NCBI RefSeq assembly: GCF_025961575.1
Contig: NZ_JAOQNX010000017.1
Location: 1-64,000 of the forward strand
Direction: 5' to 3'
Length of the DNA stretch: 64,000 nt
Source: Rhodoblastus acidophilus
GTDB taxonomy: Bacteria > Pseudomonadota > Alphaproteobacteria > Rhizobiales > Beijerinckiaceae
Shown: positions 44,650-55,404 of the stretch, piece by piece
How positions within the stretch are numbered: position 1 is the stretch's first letter
How the letters are laid out: each line of letters begins with the position of its first letter
Notes under the pieces: generated by a model
What the model was told of the DNA's origin: nothing
Seen by the model: only the letters and a program-made list of their open reading frames with translations
The model's database searches: none
Translations under genes and position numbers: made by a program

Positions 44650-45540
44650 ATGAATCCCATCCGTTACGTCGAGCCCGTCTTCCGCCCGCCAAGCGAAGCG
44701 GAATCGCTGATCCTGCCCGTGACCGACGGCTGCTCGTGGAACCGCTGCACCTTCTGCGAAATGTACACCGCGCCGCAGAAGAAATTCCGCCCCCGCGACG
44801 AAGACGAAATCTTGGAGACCATCAAGCGTTGCGCCGATGTCTATGTCGGCGATGTCAGGCGCGTGTTTCTCGCCGACGGCGACGCCATGACGCTGTCGAC
44901 GCGCCGGCTGGTCACCATCCTGGACGCGATCAAGCGCGACATGCCCGCGGTGCGGCGCGTCTCCAGCTATTGCCTGCCGCGCAATGTGAAAAAGAAATCG
45001 GTGGAGGAATTGCGCGAACTCGCCGAGCTCGGCCTGAGCATGGTCTATGTCGGCGCGGAATCCGGCGACGATCTCGTGCTGGAAAAGATCAACAAGGGCG
45101 AGACGTTCGACACGACCCGCGACGCCCTGCTCAAGCTCGGCGAGGCCGGGATCAAGCGCTCGGTAATGATCCTCAACGGCCTCGGCGGCGAAGTTTTTTC
45201 GGATCAGCACGCCAAAAATTCCGCGCGCCTCGCCAATGAAACGCAACCGGAATTTTTAGCAACCCTGGTGGTCAGCTTCCCCAAAGGCGATGCGCGCCTG
45301 CGCGCAAACTATCCCGAATTCACGCCGCTCGGCATCCAAGGCCTCATGCGCGAGATGGAGCTGTTCGTCGACACGCTCGATCTGCGCCGCACCGTGTTCC
45401 GCAGCGACCACGCCTCGAACTGGCTGGTGCTCAAGGGCACGCTCGGCGCCGACAAGGCGAAGCTCTTGGAGCAGTTGCGCGCGGCCATCGCCGCGCCCGA
45501 CCGGGCGCCTTTGCGTCCGGCCTGGGCGCGGGGACTGTAA
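44650..45540 (+). CDS. Radical SAM protein with a CX4CX2C cluster motif
   Basis: The 296-residue protein binds an Fe-S cluster through GCSWNRCTFCEMY near residue 28, where the first two Cys are spaced by four residues instead of three. Other radical SAM features follow: FLADGDAMTLS near 74, GAESGDDLVLEKI near 138. The family is common in proteobacteria and has no settled reaction. It stands alone after the cox operon and a repeat block; AAGGAG lies before the ATG. Confidence 0.83.
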   Translation: MNPIRYVEPVFRPPSEAESLILPVTDGCSWNRCTFCEMYTAPQKKFRPRDEDEILETIKRCADVYVGDVRRVFLADGDAMTLSTRRLVTILDAIKRDMPAVRRVSSYCLPRNVKKKSVEELRELAELGLSMVYVGAESGDDLVLEKINKGETFDTTRDALLKLGEAGIKRSVMILNGLGGEVFSDQHAKNSARLANETQPEFLATLVVSFPKGDARLRANYPEFTPLGIQGLMREMELFVDTLDLRRTVFRSDHASNWLVLKGTLGADKAKLLEQLRAAIAAPDRAPLRPAWARGL

Positions 45541-45735
45541 TCAGGGCTGGTGCGGGCCGCGCATCAGCTTGATGGCGTCCTCGATATGGCGCCAGGTCCG
45601 CGACTGGTCCTGGTCGCCCTTTTCCTCGAAGGCCTGCGCCTTCTGCGCCGCCTCGGCGGCGGCCTTGGGCCCGCGCGCTTCAAAAAGCTGGCGCGCGTAA
45701 GCGTGGATCTCGGCTTCCTGCATGCTGGTTTGCAT
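45541..45735 (-). CDS. Conserved small hypothetical protein
   Basis: The 64-residue soluble helical protein (MQTSMQEAEIHAYARQLFEA at the start, HIEDAIKLMRGPH near the end) has GGAGGA six bases before ATG 45735. I recognise the pattern as a small conserved alphaproteobacterial protein without function. It lies between a radical SAM gene (convergent) and a quinone oxidoreductase gene. Confidence 0.6.
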   Translation of the reverse strand: MQTSMQEAEIHAYARQLFEARGPKAAAEAAQKAQAFEEKGDQDQSRTWRHIEDAIKLMRGPHQP

Positions 45736-45824
45736 GATCGGTCCTCCCACTGGGCGCCGGCCGCAGCCGGCGTTCAAGGAACGAGGATCGGCAGGGAAAG
45801 TTCAGCGCAGTTCGAGCGGGGTTT

Positions 45825-46826
45825 TTAGCGCCCCGTCGCCAGCACGATCTTTCCAAGATGCGCCGAGCTTTCCATGAGCTCATGCGCCTGCCGCGCCTGT
45901 TCCAAGGGGAAGGTCGCATGCAACTTGGGCATTACGGCGCCGGAGTCGAGCAGAGGCCAGACTTTTTCACGCAAGGCGGAGGCGATCGCGGCTTTTGCGG
46001 CGAGCGGACGCGAGCGCAGGGTGGCGCCGGTGATGGTCAGCCGCTTCAACATCACGCTCATGAAGTCAAAATCCTTGACCTTCGACCCCTGCAGGAAGGC
46101 GATCTGCACCAGCCGCCCGTCGGGCGCCAAGGCCTGGACATTGCGCTGCAAATAGGGGCCGCCGACCATGTCGAGGATGACGTTGGCCCCCTTCTTGCCG
46201 GTCTTTTCTTTCACCACCGCGACAAAATCCTCGTCGCGGTAATTGATGGCGACATCCGCGCCAAGCTCCAGGCAGAACGCGCATTTTTCCGCCGAGCCCG
46301 CAGTGGCGAAAACCTTGGCGCCGAACTTTTTGGCCAGCTGGATGGCGGTGGAGCCAATGCCGCTGGAGCCGCCATGGACGAGAAAAACCTCGCCGGGCTG
46401 AAGTGCGCCGCGGGTAAAAACATTGTCATAGACGGTGAAAAAGGTTTCAGGGACGCCCGCCGCCTCGACCAGCGACAGCGGCGCCGGCTTTTTCAGGCAC
46501 AGCGCGGCCTCGGCCACGCAAAATTCCGCATAGCCGCCGGACCCGACCAAAGCGCAGATCTCGTCGCCGATCTTCAGCCCCGCGCCGTCGCCAAGCGCCA
46601 CCACCCGGCCGGCGATTTCCAGGCCGGGAATCTGCGTCTCGCCGGGCGGCGGCGGATAGAGCCCGGCGCGCTGGATGCAATCCGGACGATTGACCCCCGC
46701 CGCGACCACTTCCACCAGCACCTGTCCGGGGCCGGGCGCGGGAACCGGGGCCTCGCGCCCTTTGATGACCTCCGGTCCGCCGGCGCCGTCAAAAAAGATT
46801 TCACGCATCTGAGCGGGCAGGGACAT
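45825..46826 (-). CDS. NAD(P)H-quinone oxidoreductase (PIG3/QOR type, MDR family)
   Basis: The 333-residue zinc-free medium-chain dehydrogenase has an N-terminal GroES-like part (VNRPDCIQRAGLYPPPP, then PGLEIAGRV) and a Rossmann fold with VHGGSSGIGSTAIQLAKKFG. The PIG3-type family reduces quinones with NADPH. ATG at 46826 (MSLPAQMREI) is chosen over the longer frame. It lies 7 bp after the TauE/SafE gene and is probably co-transcribed. Confidence 0.9.
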   Translation of the reverse strand: MSLPAQMREIFFDGAGGPEVIKGREAPVPAPGPGQVLVEVVAAGVNRPDCIQRAGLYPPPPGETQIPGLEIAGRVVALGDGAGLKIGDEICALVGSGGYAEFCVAEAALCLKKPAPLSLVEAAGVPETFFTVYDNVFTRGALQPGEVFLVHGGSSGIGSTAIQLAKKFGAKVFATAGSAEKCAFCLELGADVAINYRDEDFVAVVKEKTGKKGANVILDMVGGPYLQRNVQALAPDGRLVQIAFLQGSKVKDFDFMSVMLKRLTITGATLRSRPLAAKAAIASALREKVWPLLDSGAVMPKLHATFPLEQARQAHELMESSAHLGKIVLATGR

Positions 46827-46833
46827 CACGACC

Positions 46834-47580
46834 TCACAGGGTTTGGTAAAAATGCAGGCTGAGCAGCAGCCCGATGCAGATGACGAAAATCTTGACGTAG
46901 AGCGGTTTGATGCGCGAGCCCGCATGGGCGCCGATAAAACCGCCGGCGATCGAGCCGACCGCCATGACAAGCGCCTCCAGCCAATAGATTTTTCCCGAAA
47001 ACAGGAAGACGACCGTCGCCGTGAGGTTCATCAGCGTGGCCAGCGCGATCTTCAGGCTGTTCATCAGCACGATGTCGCGCAGGCCGTAGAGGGTCAGCGC
47101 CGCCAGCATCAAAATGCCGATGCCGCCGCCGAAATAGCCGCCATAGATCGCCACGAACACTTGGGCGGTGAGCACGCCGGTCGGGCCAAGCCAATGCTTG
47201 TCGGTCTGCTTGGGCATGACCATGCCGAAGGCGAACACGGCGGTTGCGCCGAGCAGCAGGAACGGCACCAGTTTGGCGAAAACCTGCTCCGACGTCGACA
47301 GCAGCAGCACCGCGCCGAACAACCCGCCGACCAGCGAGATCAGCGCGAGCTTGTGGCCGTCGATGCGGGGATCGTCGAGCGATTTTCGCAGCCCGTCGCG
47401 GTAGGCGAAGGTCGTGGCGACCTGGGCCGGAAACAAAGCGATGGTGCTGGTGGCGTTGGCGGCGATCGGCGACAGGCCGGCGGCGATCAGCGAGGGGAAG
47501 GTGAGGAACGACCCGCCGCCCGCGAGCGCATTGATGAAACCGGCGGCAAGGCCGGCGAGAAAGATCAGCAGCAGAGACAT
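46834..47580 (-). CDS. TauE/SafE family sulfite exporter-like protein
   Basis: The 248-residue membrane protein has about eight helices and the family repeats: GLAAGFINALAGGGSFLTFP at residues 10-29 and VFVAIYGGYFGGGIGILML near 138. TauE/SafE proteins move sulfite, sulfoacetate or other anions. It is the first gene of a pair with the quinone oxidoreductase. Confidence 0.9.
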   Translation of the reverse strand: MSLLLIFLAGLAAGFINALAGGGSFLTFPSLIAAGLSPIAANATSTIALFPAQVATTFAYRDGLRKSLDDPRIDGHKLALISLVGGLFGAVLLLSTSEQVFAKLVPFLLLGATAVFAFGMVMPKQTDKHWLGPTGVLTAQVFVAIYGGYFGGGIGILMLAALTLYGLRDIVLMNSLKIALATLMNLTATVVFLFSGKIYWLEALVMAVGSIAGGFIGAHAGSRIKPLYVKIFVICIGLLLSLHFYQTL

Positions 47581-47704
47581 TTACGCACAGGCTCAGTCAG
47601 GCACAGCGCGGCTTGTAGGCCGCGCAAGCTTGTCCGCGCAAGTGCGGTTTCCGATTTAGGCGACGCGACGAAACAGGGGGGCGCGACAGGGCGCGACGGA
47701 TCGG

Positions 47705-47750
47705 CTCCTTCTCCCCGTTTACGGGGAGAAGGCGGGGGATGAGGGGCTGG
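47705..47750 (+). repeat. Interspersed palindromic repeat, divergent copy
   Basis: CCTTCTCCCCGTTTACGGGG is followed by AGAAGGCGGGGGATGAGGGG. It retains the hairpin and the GGATGAGGGG end of the family but has a different loop. Confidence 0.6.
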
Positions 47751-47831
47751 GGCGTTGGCTTCAATGTCATCGTGACGAAAAAGCTTTCATGGCGCCGAGG
47801 CCAGTCGCGTCGCCTTGGAGCGGCCGCCCCG

Positions 47832-48440
47832 TCACGCCTCCGCCTCGGCCTCCGCGCGCCACGCCAATAATTCCGCGTTCTTTCGGCTGCCCTTGCCGGC
47901 GCCGGGTTCAAAACCCATGCGCCGCAGCAGACGCCAGGAGGCGTAGTTTTCCGGCGGGCATTCGACCACGATGCGGGCGCGCGGAAACGCCCGGTGCGTC
48001 CGTTCCAACATGGCTTGCGCCGCCTCGGCGCCGTAATGGCGGCCGTGATGGGGCGCGCCCAGCCAGAACCCGAGTTCGAGATCGCCGAGATCGCCCCGTT
48101 CCGGCTCGCGGACGAGAATGCCGGCGCAGCCGATCATCTCGCCGGCGCCCCGACCCATTTCTCTGGCGCCGCCGGTTTGGCGCACCCGCAGAGCGGCAAA
48201 ACAGCCGCCGCCGCTGCGGGGCAGGGCGATCAGGGCGCGGGCGTCATCCATGGTGAAAGGCTGCGGCAGCGTCGAGGCGCCGTGGGCGACCAGCGGATCG
48301 TTGGTCAGAATGACGAGGCCGAACGCGTCGGCCGGCTGCAAGGGCTCCAGCAGCAGACGCTCGGTCTGGCCGAAACCGTCGGGAAAGAGTTTTTTCCGGA
48401 CATCCGCGCGAGCGGTTCCGGCATCCTTGGGCGCGCTCAT
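47832..48440 (-). CDS. GNAT family N-acetyltransferase
   Basis: The 202-residue protein has the GNAT layout: ETERLLLEPL-like TERLLLEPLQPADAF start, IGCAGILVREPE strand, LELGFWLGAPHHGRHYGAEA with the acetyl-CoA region near 125-145, and ENYASWRLLRRMGFEP near 165-180. This RimJ-like group acetylates protein N-termini, antibiotics or small molecules. ATG at 48440 has GAGGAGAGG upstream. Confidence 0.88.
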   Translation of the reverse strand: MSAPKDAGTARADVRKKLFPDGFGQTERLLLEPLQPADAFGLVILTNDPLVAHGASTLPQPFTMDDARALIALPRSGGGCFAALRVRQTGGAREMGRGAGEMIGCAGILVREPERGDLGDLELGFWLGAPHHGRHYGAEAAQAMLERTHRAFPRARIVVECPPENYASWRLLRRMGFEPGAGKGSRKNAELLAWRAEAEAEA

Positions 48441-48507
48441 ACCTCTCCTCCTCCGAGGGCGGAAAGGCTGGGGCGCGCCCGCGTCGCGTATCGAGCCCCG
48501 AGGGTTT

Positions 48508-50253
<1,746 letters not shown>

Positions 50254-50413
50254 ACGGACCCTGGATTCAAAAAGGATTCACTTCAATTCATCCAAACCGC
50301 GTTCATTTTCGATTCAGACTGTTGTTTAAACTCGTTTTCATCCCCGCCCCCTATGTTGCATCCATCAAGGGGCGCCGAACACAAGGCGCGCGACGAACCG
50401 AGGGGCCGACACC

Positions 50414-50926
50414 ATGAACAACGCTATGAAGACGGACATCTCCGCCCTCCGCGCCGAGCGCGGCGCCGAAGTCCGCCCGGTCTATCTGGAGGCGCTGACG
50501 CTGATCGAGCGTCTGCATCGCCGCCTGCTCGACGTCATCAAGGACGAGTTCGACCGCCGCGGCCGTTCCGACATCAACGCCGTCCAGGCGCTGCTGCTGC
50601 ACAATATCGGCGATTCCGAACTGACCGCCGGCGAATTGCGCACCCGCGGCTATTATCTCGGCTCGAACGTCTCCTATAATGTCAAGAAGCTGGTCGAGAT
50701 GGGCTATCTGCATCACGCCCGCTCGCGCGTCGACCGCCGCTCGGTGCGCATCAGCCTGACCAAGGAAGGCAAGGACATCCGCGACATCGTCGCCGGCCTC
50801 TACGAAAAGCATGTGGTCACGGTCGAGCAGATCGGCGGCGTCTCGGTCGACGAATTCCGCACCGTCAATAACGCGCTCATTCGCCTGGAGCGTTTCTGGA
50901 CCGACCAGATCAAGTATCGCCTGTGA
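50414..50926 (+). CDS. ldtR: MarR-family regulator LdtR
   Basis: The 170-residue winged-helix protein has the recognition region YYLGSNVSYNVKKLVEMGYL near 75-95 and wing RSRVDRRSVRISLT. It matches LdtR, which in rhizobia and Liberibacter controls the adjacent L,D-transpeptidase gene and osmotic tolerance. The upstream 160-bp gap has several ATTCA direct repeats and TGTTTAAACT near 50322, plausible control sites. A second in-frame ATG lies at 50426. Confidence 0.9.
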   Translation: MNNAMKTDISALRAERGAEVRPVYLEALTLIERLHRRLLDVIKDEFDRRGRSDINAVQALLLHNIGDSELTAGELRTRGYYLGSNVSYNVKKLVEMGYLHHARSRVDRRSVRISLTKEGKDIRDIVAGLYEKHVVTVEQIGGVSVDEFRTVNNALIRLERFWTDQIKYRL

Positions 50927-50974
50927 TGCGCGAAAGCCGCGCCTGCGGGTTCCGTCACGAAAATCCCTGACTGC

Positions 50975-50999
50975 GCCGGGCGTCACAGCCCGGCTTTTT
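50975..50999 (+). terminator. Rho-independent terminator of ldtR
   Basis: GCCGGGC-GTCACA-GCCCGGC forms a 7-bp stem followed by TTTTT. A partial echo, GCCCGGCTTTTTTC, lies at about 51010. Confidence 0.82.
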
Positions 51000-51156
51000 C
51001 GTTGCTTGAGCCCGGCTTTTTTCGCCGCCTTCCCCCGCGTCGCCTTAAAATCGCCGCGCTATTTGCGCTCTGTTAACGGCAATCGAAGACTGTTTTCGCA
51101 AATTCAGCAGCGGCGGCCAACCGTTCCGGGGGGCGCCCGCCCAAGGAGTTCAGAAC

Positions 51157-52464
51157 TTGTTCGCGATTCCAAACCTTTCCGCATGCTTTGGGAGCAAGCT
51201 TGGCCGTGCGGGAGCGCTTATGTCCGTCCTGCTCGCGGGCCCGGCCGTCGCCATGGACTCCGGCCAGGCCGAATGGGCGCAGACCTATGATTCGGTTGCG
51301 CGCCTGAGCGTCACGCGCTCCACCACCCCGCTTCTGTCGCCGCGCACTTTGTCCGCCACCGAACAGGCCATCGAGCAATATCGCCGCATCGTCGCCAATG
51401 GCGGCTGGGGCCGGGTGCCCGGCGCCGCCGGCAGCCTGAAGCTCGGCGCGAGCGGACCGGCGGTCGCGGCGCTGCGCAAGCGCCTGATCGTCACCGGCGA
51501 CCTCGACCCCGCGGCCACCACCTCGGGCGTCTATGATTCCTATGTCGAGGCGGCGGTGCGCCGCTTCCAGGCGCGCCACGGCCTGATCGAAACCGGCGTG
51601 GTCAACCAGTCGACGCTCGACGCCATGAACGTCCCGGCCGACTACCGCCTGAAGCAGCTCGAAACCAATATCGTCCGCCTGCGCAGCTTTTCCGCGAATC
51701 TGGGCGACCGCTTCGTCACCGCCAACATTCCCGCCGCTCTGGTGGAAACGGTCGAAAACGACACTGTGGCGACGCGCCATATCGCCGGGGTGGGAAAAAT
51801 CGACCGCCAGTCGCCGGTCATGCAGACCCGCGCGCTCGACGTCGACTTCAATCCCTATTGGACGGTGCCCGCCTCGATCATCCGCAAGGATCTGATTCCG
51901 AAGATGCAGCAGGACCCCAATTACCTGCGCGACAACCACATCCACATCTTCGACAAGAACAACCAGGAAGTTCAGCCGGAGCAGATCAACTGGCATTCGC
52001 TGGAGGCGACCAATTACCGCTTCCGCGAGGACCCGAGCACGGAAAACTCGCTCGGCGTGGTGCGCATCAACATCAACAATCCCTATGGCGTCTACATGCA
52101 CGACACCCCGGCCAAGGGCGTGTTCGGCGACGATTTCCGCTTCGTCTCCTCGGGCTGCATGCGCTTGCAGAACGTCCGCGACTATGTCGCGTGGCTTTTG
52201 AAGAACCAGCCGGGCTGGGACCGCGACCGCATCGACGCCACCATCGCCTCGGGCGAGCGCCTGGATGTGAAGATCGAGCCGCCGGTCAATGTCTACTGGG
52301 TCTACATCACCGCCTGGGGCACGCCGGAAGGCGTGGTGCAGTTCCGCGAGGACATTTATCAGCGCGACGGCTTTTCGCCGACGGCGGCCCGCGCCGCGCC
52401 GGCCCCGACCTCGGCGGTCCGGGCGCAGGCCGAACGCTTCGACGCCGCGCCCGACGACCAATAG
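51157..52464 (+). CDS. ldtP: L,D-transpeptidase (YcbB/LdtP type)
   Basis: The 435-residue protein has an N-terminal signal/anchor (about 15-33), a peptidoglycan-binding helical domain (about 95-155: LKLGASGPAVAALRKRL) and a YkuD catalytic domain (about 210-370). The catalytic centre is YMHDTPAKGVFG followed by FVSSGCMRL, with nucleophile Cys near residue 334. It makes 3-3 cross-links in peptidoglycan. TTG at 51157 has AAGGAG upstream. It lies next to its likely regulator LdtR. A terminator follows at 52487. Confidence 0.92.
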   Translation: MFAIPNLSACFGSKLGRAGALMSVLLAGPAVAMDSGQAEWAQTYDSVARLSVTRSTTPLLSPRTLSATEQAIEQYRRIVANGGWGRVPGAAGSLKLGASGPAVAALRKRLIVTGDLDPAATTSGVYDSYVEAAVRRFQARHGLIETGVVNQSTLDAMNVPADYRLKQLETNIVRLRSFSANLGDRFVTANIPAALVETVENDTVATRHIAGVGKIDRQSPVMQTRALDVDFNPYWTVPASIIRKDLIPKMQQDPNYLRDNHIHIFDKNNQEVQPEQINWHSLEATNYRFREDPSTENSLGVVRININNPYGVYMHDTPAKGVFGDDFRFVSSGCMRLQNVRDYVAWLLKNQPGWDRDRIDATIASGERLDVKIEPPVNVYWVYITAWGTPEGVVQFREDIYQRDGFSPTAARAAPAPTSAVRAQAERFDAAPDDQ

Positions 52465-52486
52465 GGCGATTTCTGCTCGCATGATG

Positions 52487-52523
52487 CGGCTCCGGACCTC
52501 GCGGTCCGGGGCCGTTTTGTTTT
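52487..52523 (+). terminator. Rho-independent terminator of ldtP
   Basis: CGGC-T-CCGGACC-TCGC-GGTCCGG-G-GCCG forms a long stem followed by TTTTGTTTTT. Confidence 0.82.
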
Positions 52524-52704
52524 TCAGGCCAGCGCCTGGTTCCGAACAGTCTGATCTATCGCCAAAAAAAGCGAAACAGCGTGGCGACGGCGCCGTGGCT
52601 GCGCCAAAGTCCTCCCTAAAAACAATTGCGCAAAATGACGCAAGGCGATAAGCGATTGATTCAAATCAAGTCTTGAGACTTCTTGCATCAAAAGTGGAGT
52701 GTTC

Positions 52705-53451
52705 ATGTCGCATGCGCCGGGAATGAGCGGGGCAAGCCTCGGCATCGGGGAAATCGAAGCGGGTGACCTCGACGGCTTGAGAACTTTGTCCGCGCATGTC
52801 GCGGTGGTCGACGGGGCGGGAACCGTCAAGCTGGTCAATCCCGCCTGGGAAGCCTTCGCCAGGGACAATGGCGGCCGGGCCGGCGCCTATATCGGCGAAA
52901 ACTATCTCGACGTCTGCAGAAAGTGGGCGGAACAAGACGCCGACGGCGAAGCCGCGCTGGAGGGCGTCCGCGCCGTTCTCAACGGCGACAGGTCGGAATT
53001 TGCGCTGGACTATCCGTGCCACAGCCCCTCGGAGCGACGCTGGTTCCGCATGGAGATCACCCCGTTCGATCCTCGGCAAGGCTCCGGCTTCATCGTCTCT
53101 CACATTGATATCACCCAGGTCACGCTGCAGCGCCTGGCGCTGCGAAAGATTGCGGAGCGCGTGCGCTCGTCGCTGGCCAGCCTCGGCTTCAATGTGACCG
53201 AACCGCGCGCGCCCGAACCCGCGCCGACGAAAGCGGCGGCGCAATCCGACGAGAGGGCGGCGCTGCTCGGCGAGGCGGTGGCGGAGGCGCATTATCTCGC
53301 CGCGAAGCTTTCGATGCTGGCCCGGCGCGCCGACTTCCGCGCCAAGGAGGAGACGCGATTCGCCGCGCTCATGCTCAACCAATGGGCGACGGTGACCGGC
53401 ACGGAGATGTTCGAGGGAAAGATTTTCTTCGAGGATGAGAGCGGCGCATGA
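52705..53451 (+). CDS. Single PAS-domain protein
   Basis: The protein of about 248 residues has one PAS fold (about 28-145: VVDGAGTVKLVNPAWEAFAR, GENYLDVCR, WFRMEITPFD, GFIVSHIDIT) and a helical C-terminus without any kinase, GGDEF or HTH domain. It may be a stand-alone sensor or partner of a separate output protein. ATG at 52705 is chosen because GTGGAG sits six bases before it; GTG 52699 is an alternative. Confidence 0.75.
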   Translation: MSHAPGMSGASLGIGEIEAGDLDGLRTLSAHVAVVDGAGTVKLVNPAWEAFARDNGGRAGAYIGENYLDVCRKWAEQDADGEAALEGVRAVLNGDRSEFALDYPCHSPSERRWFRMEITPFDPRQGSGFIVSHIDITQVTLQRLALRKIAERVRSSLASLGFNVTEPRAPEPAPTKAAAQSDERAALLGEAVAEAHYLAAKLSMLARRADFRAKEETRFAALMLNQWATVTGTEMFEGKIFFEDESGA

Positions 53452-53616
53452 CGCCACGGGCGCCGCATTCTTATGCAGTCTGCCCAGCGGACTAGAATTT
53501 AATCACCAAAATCAAGCCTTCAGCGGCGTCATGCCGCCTGCATGCCTGACATAGGTCAAGGACGGGTCAAACCGCTTGCTCTTGACTGCCGGCCTGAGGA
53601 AACCACGGGGTACGTC

Positions 53617-54981
53617 ATGTCCGCGCAAGTGAAATATACGCTCGAGGAAAGCCAGATTCCGAAGTTCTGGTACAATATCGCCGCCGACCTGCCGACCCCG
53701 CCGGCGGTGCTGCACCCCGGCACCAAGCAGCCGGTCGGCCCCGCCGACCTCGAGCCGCTGTTTCCGATGGAGCTGATTCTCCAGGAAGTCTCGACCGAGC
53801 GCGAAATCGAAATCCCCGAACCCGTCCGTGACATTCTTCGTCTGTGGCGTCCGTCGCCGCTGATCCGCGCCCGCCGGCTCGAGCAGAAGCTGGGAACGCC
53901 GGCAAAAATCTATTTCAAATATGAGGGCGTCTCGCCCGCCGGCTCCCACAAGCCCAACAGCGCCGTGCCGCAGGCCTGGTTCAACAAGCAGGCGGGCATC
54001 AAAAAGCTGACGACCGAGACCGGCGCGGGTCAATGGGGCTCCTCGCTCGCCTTCGCCGGTTCGCTGTTCGACATCGACGTCACCGTCTATCAGGTGCGCT
54101 GCTCCTACGACCAAAAACCGTATCGTCGCGCGCTGATGGAGACCTATGGCGCGAAATGCATTTCTTCACCCTCGATGGAGACCGAATCGGGCCGCGCCGC
54201 GCTCGCGGAAAACCCGGACACCCCCGGCTCGCTCGGCATCGCCATTTCGGAAGCCGTGGAAGTCGCGGTCAAGAATCCCGACGTGAAATATGCCTTGGGT
54301 TCGGTGCTGAACCACGTGCTGCTGCACCAGACCGTCATCGGCCAGGAGGCGATCAAGCAATTTGAACTGGCGGGCGACGATCCCGACGTGGTGATCGCCT
54401 GCGCCGGCGGCGGCTCGAATTTCGCCGGCCTCGCCTTCCCGTTCCTCGGTCTGCAGCTGCGCGGCGGCCGCCAGCGCCGCATCATCGCGGTCGAGCCGGC
54501 GGCCTGCCCGTCGCTGACCCGCGGCAAATACGCCTATGATTACGGCGACACCGCGCATCTCACCCCGCTGGTCAAGATGCACACGCTGGGCTCGACCTTC
54601 ATTCCCCCGGGCTTCCATGCCGGCGGTCTGCGCTATCACGGCATGGCCGCGCAAGTGTCGCAGGCTTACGAACTCGGCCTGATCGAGGCGCGGGCCATCG
54701 AGCAGACCGCCTGCTTCGAAGCCGGCGTGCTGTTTGCTCGTGCGGAAGGCATTGTTCCCGCGCCGGAATCCACCCATGCGGTGCGCTGCGCCATCGAAGA
54801 GGCGCTGCGCTGCAAGGCGGAAGGCAAGGCGGAAACTATCGTCTTCGGCCTCTCGGGCCACGGCCATTTCGACATGGGCGCCTACATCAACTATTTCGCC
54901 GGCAATCTCGTCGACGTTCATTACGACGAGGGCGAACTCGCCATGGCGCTCTCCGGCCTGCCCCTAGTGGCCGCGCAGTAA
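53617..54981 (+). CDS. Tryptophan synthase beta chain-like protein, TrpB2 type
   Basis: The 454-residue PLP enzyme has the PLP Lys in [17 protein letters not shown] near residue 110, [11 protein letters not shown], the phosphate-binding loop [11 protein letters not shown] near 270 and the late [10 protein letters not shown]. The N-terminal extension ([15 protein letters not shown]) identifies TrpB2 and not the classical TrpB. TrpB2 makes tryptophan from indole and serine, sometimes without TrpA. No trpA or trpF is nearby. ATG at 53617 fits this N-terminus. Confidence 0.92.
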   Translation: MSAQVKYTLEESQIPKFWYNIAADLPTPPAVLHPGTKQPVGPADLEPLFPMELILQEVSTEREIEIPEPVRDILRLWRPSPLIRARRLEQKLGTPAKIYFKYEGVSPAGSHKPNSAVPQAWFNKQAGIKKLTTETGAGQWGSSLAFAGSLFDIDVTVYQVRCSYDQKPYRRALMETYGAKCISSPSMETESGRAALAENPDTPGSLGIAISEAVEVAVKNPDVKYALGSVLNHVLLHQTVIGQEAIKQFELAGDDPDVVIACAGGGSNFAGLAFPFLGLQLRGGRQRRIIAVEPAACPSLTRGKYAYDYGDTAHLTPLVKMHTLGSTFIPPGFHAGGLRYHGMAAQVSQAYELGLIEARAIEQTACFEAGVLFARAEGIVPAPESTHAVRCAIEEALRCKAEGKAETIVFGLSGHGHFDMGAYINYFAGNLVDVHYDEGELAMALSGLPLVAAQ

Positions 54982-55043
54982 CCCCTTCTCCCCTTGCGGG
55001 AGAAGGTGGATCGCGCTGAAGGCGCGAGACGGATGAGGGGTTC
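54981..55043 (+). repeat. Interspersed palindromic repeat, copy 4
   Basis: CCCCTTCTCCCCTTGCGGGA is followed by GAAGGTGGATCGCG and GGCGCGAGACGGATGAGGGG. It is the closest relative of the copy at 16480 and starts right at the trpB2 stop. Confidence 0.75.
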
Positions 55044-55045
55044 CG

Positions 55046-55076
55046 GCCGGCGCTTGAATTTTTCAAGCGCCGGCCC
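55046..55076 (+). terminator. Hairpin after the repeat
   Basis: GCCGGCGCTTGAA-TTT-TTCAAGCGCCGGC is a long perfect stem. It lacks a strong U-run but probably ends trpB2 transcripts. Confidence 0.55.
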
Positions 55077-55110
55077 TTATCATTTGGAAATTTTTTCGGG
55101 GAGGCCGCCA

Positions 55111-55374
55111 ATGAAGAAGATCATGGTCGCGACGACGGTTTTGCTGCTCGCAATGGGCGGCGCCTTATCCACAATGGGTGGCGCCTTTGCGCAGGAGGCG
55201 TGCGAAGCCAAGGCCGTGAGCAAGGACGGCAAGCCGCTGGCCGGCGCCGCCAAGACGTCGTTCCTGAAAAAGTGCAAGACCGACGCCTGCGAGGAAAAAG
55301 CGGTCGGCAGCGACGGCCGGAAATTGTCGGGCGCCGCCAAAACCAGCTTCATGAAGAAGTGTCAGGCCAGCTGA
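55111..55374 (+). CDS. PsiF-repeat secreted protein
   Basis: The 87-residue protein has a signal peptide (about 1-27, cleavage near AFAQEAC) and two PsiF repeats: ACEAKAVSKDGKPLAGAAKT then ACEEKAVGSDGRKLSGAAKT, each with FLKKC or FMKKC at the end. PsiF is a phosphate-starvation-induced periplasmic protein of unknown action. GGGGAGG precedes the ATG. Confidence 0.85.
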   Translation: MKKIMVATTVLLLAMGGALSTMGGAFAQEACEAKAVSKDGKPLAGAAKTSFLKKCKTDACEEKAVGSDGRKLSGAAKTSFMKKCQAS

Positions 55375-55398
55375 ATGAAGAAGTGTCAGGCCAGCTGA
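55351..55398 (+). repeat. Perfect 24-bp tandem duplication at the psiF stop
   Basis: ATGAAGAAGTGTCAGGCCAG-CTGA occurs twice in direct succession, so the last seven codons and the stop are duplicated just after the gene. The second copy is outside the reading frame of the protein. Confidence 0.9.
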
Positions 55399-55404
55399 TC
55401 TTTT

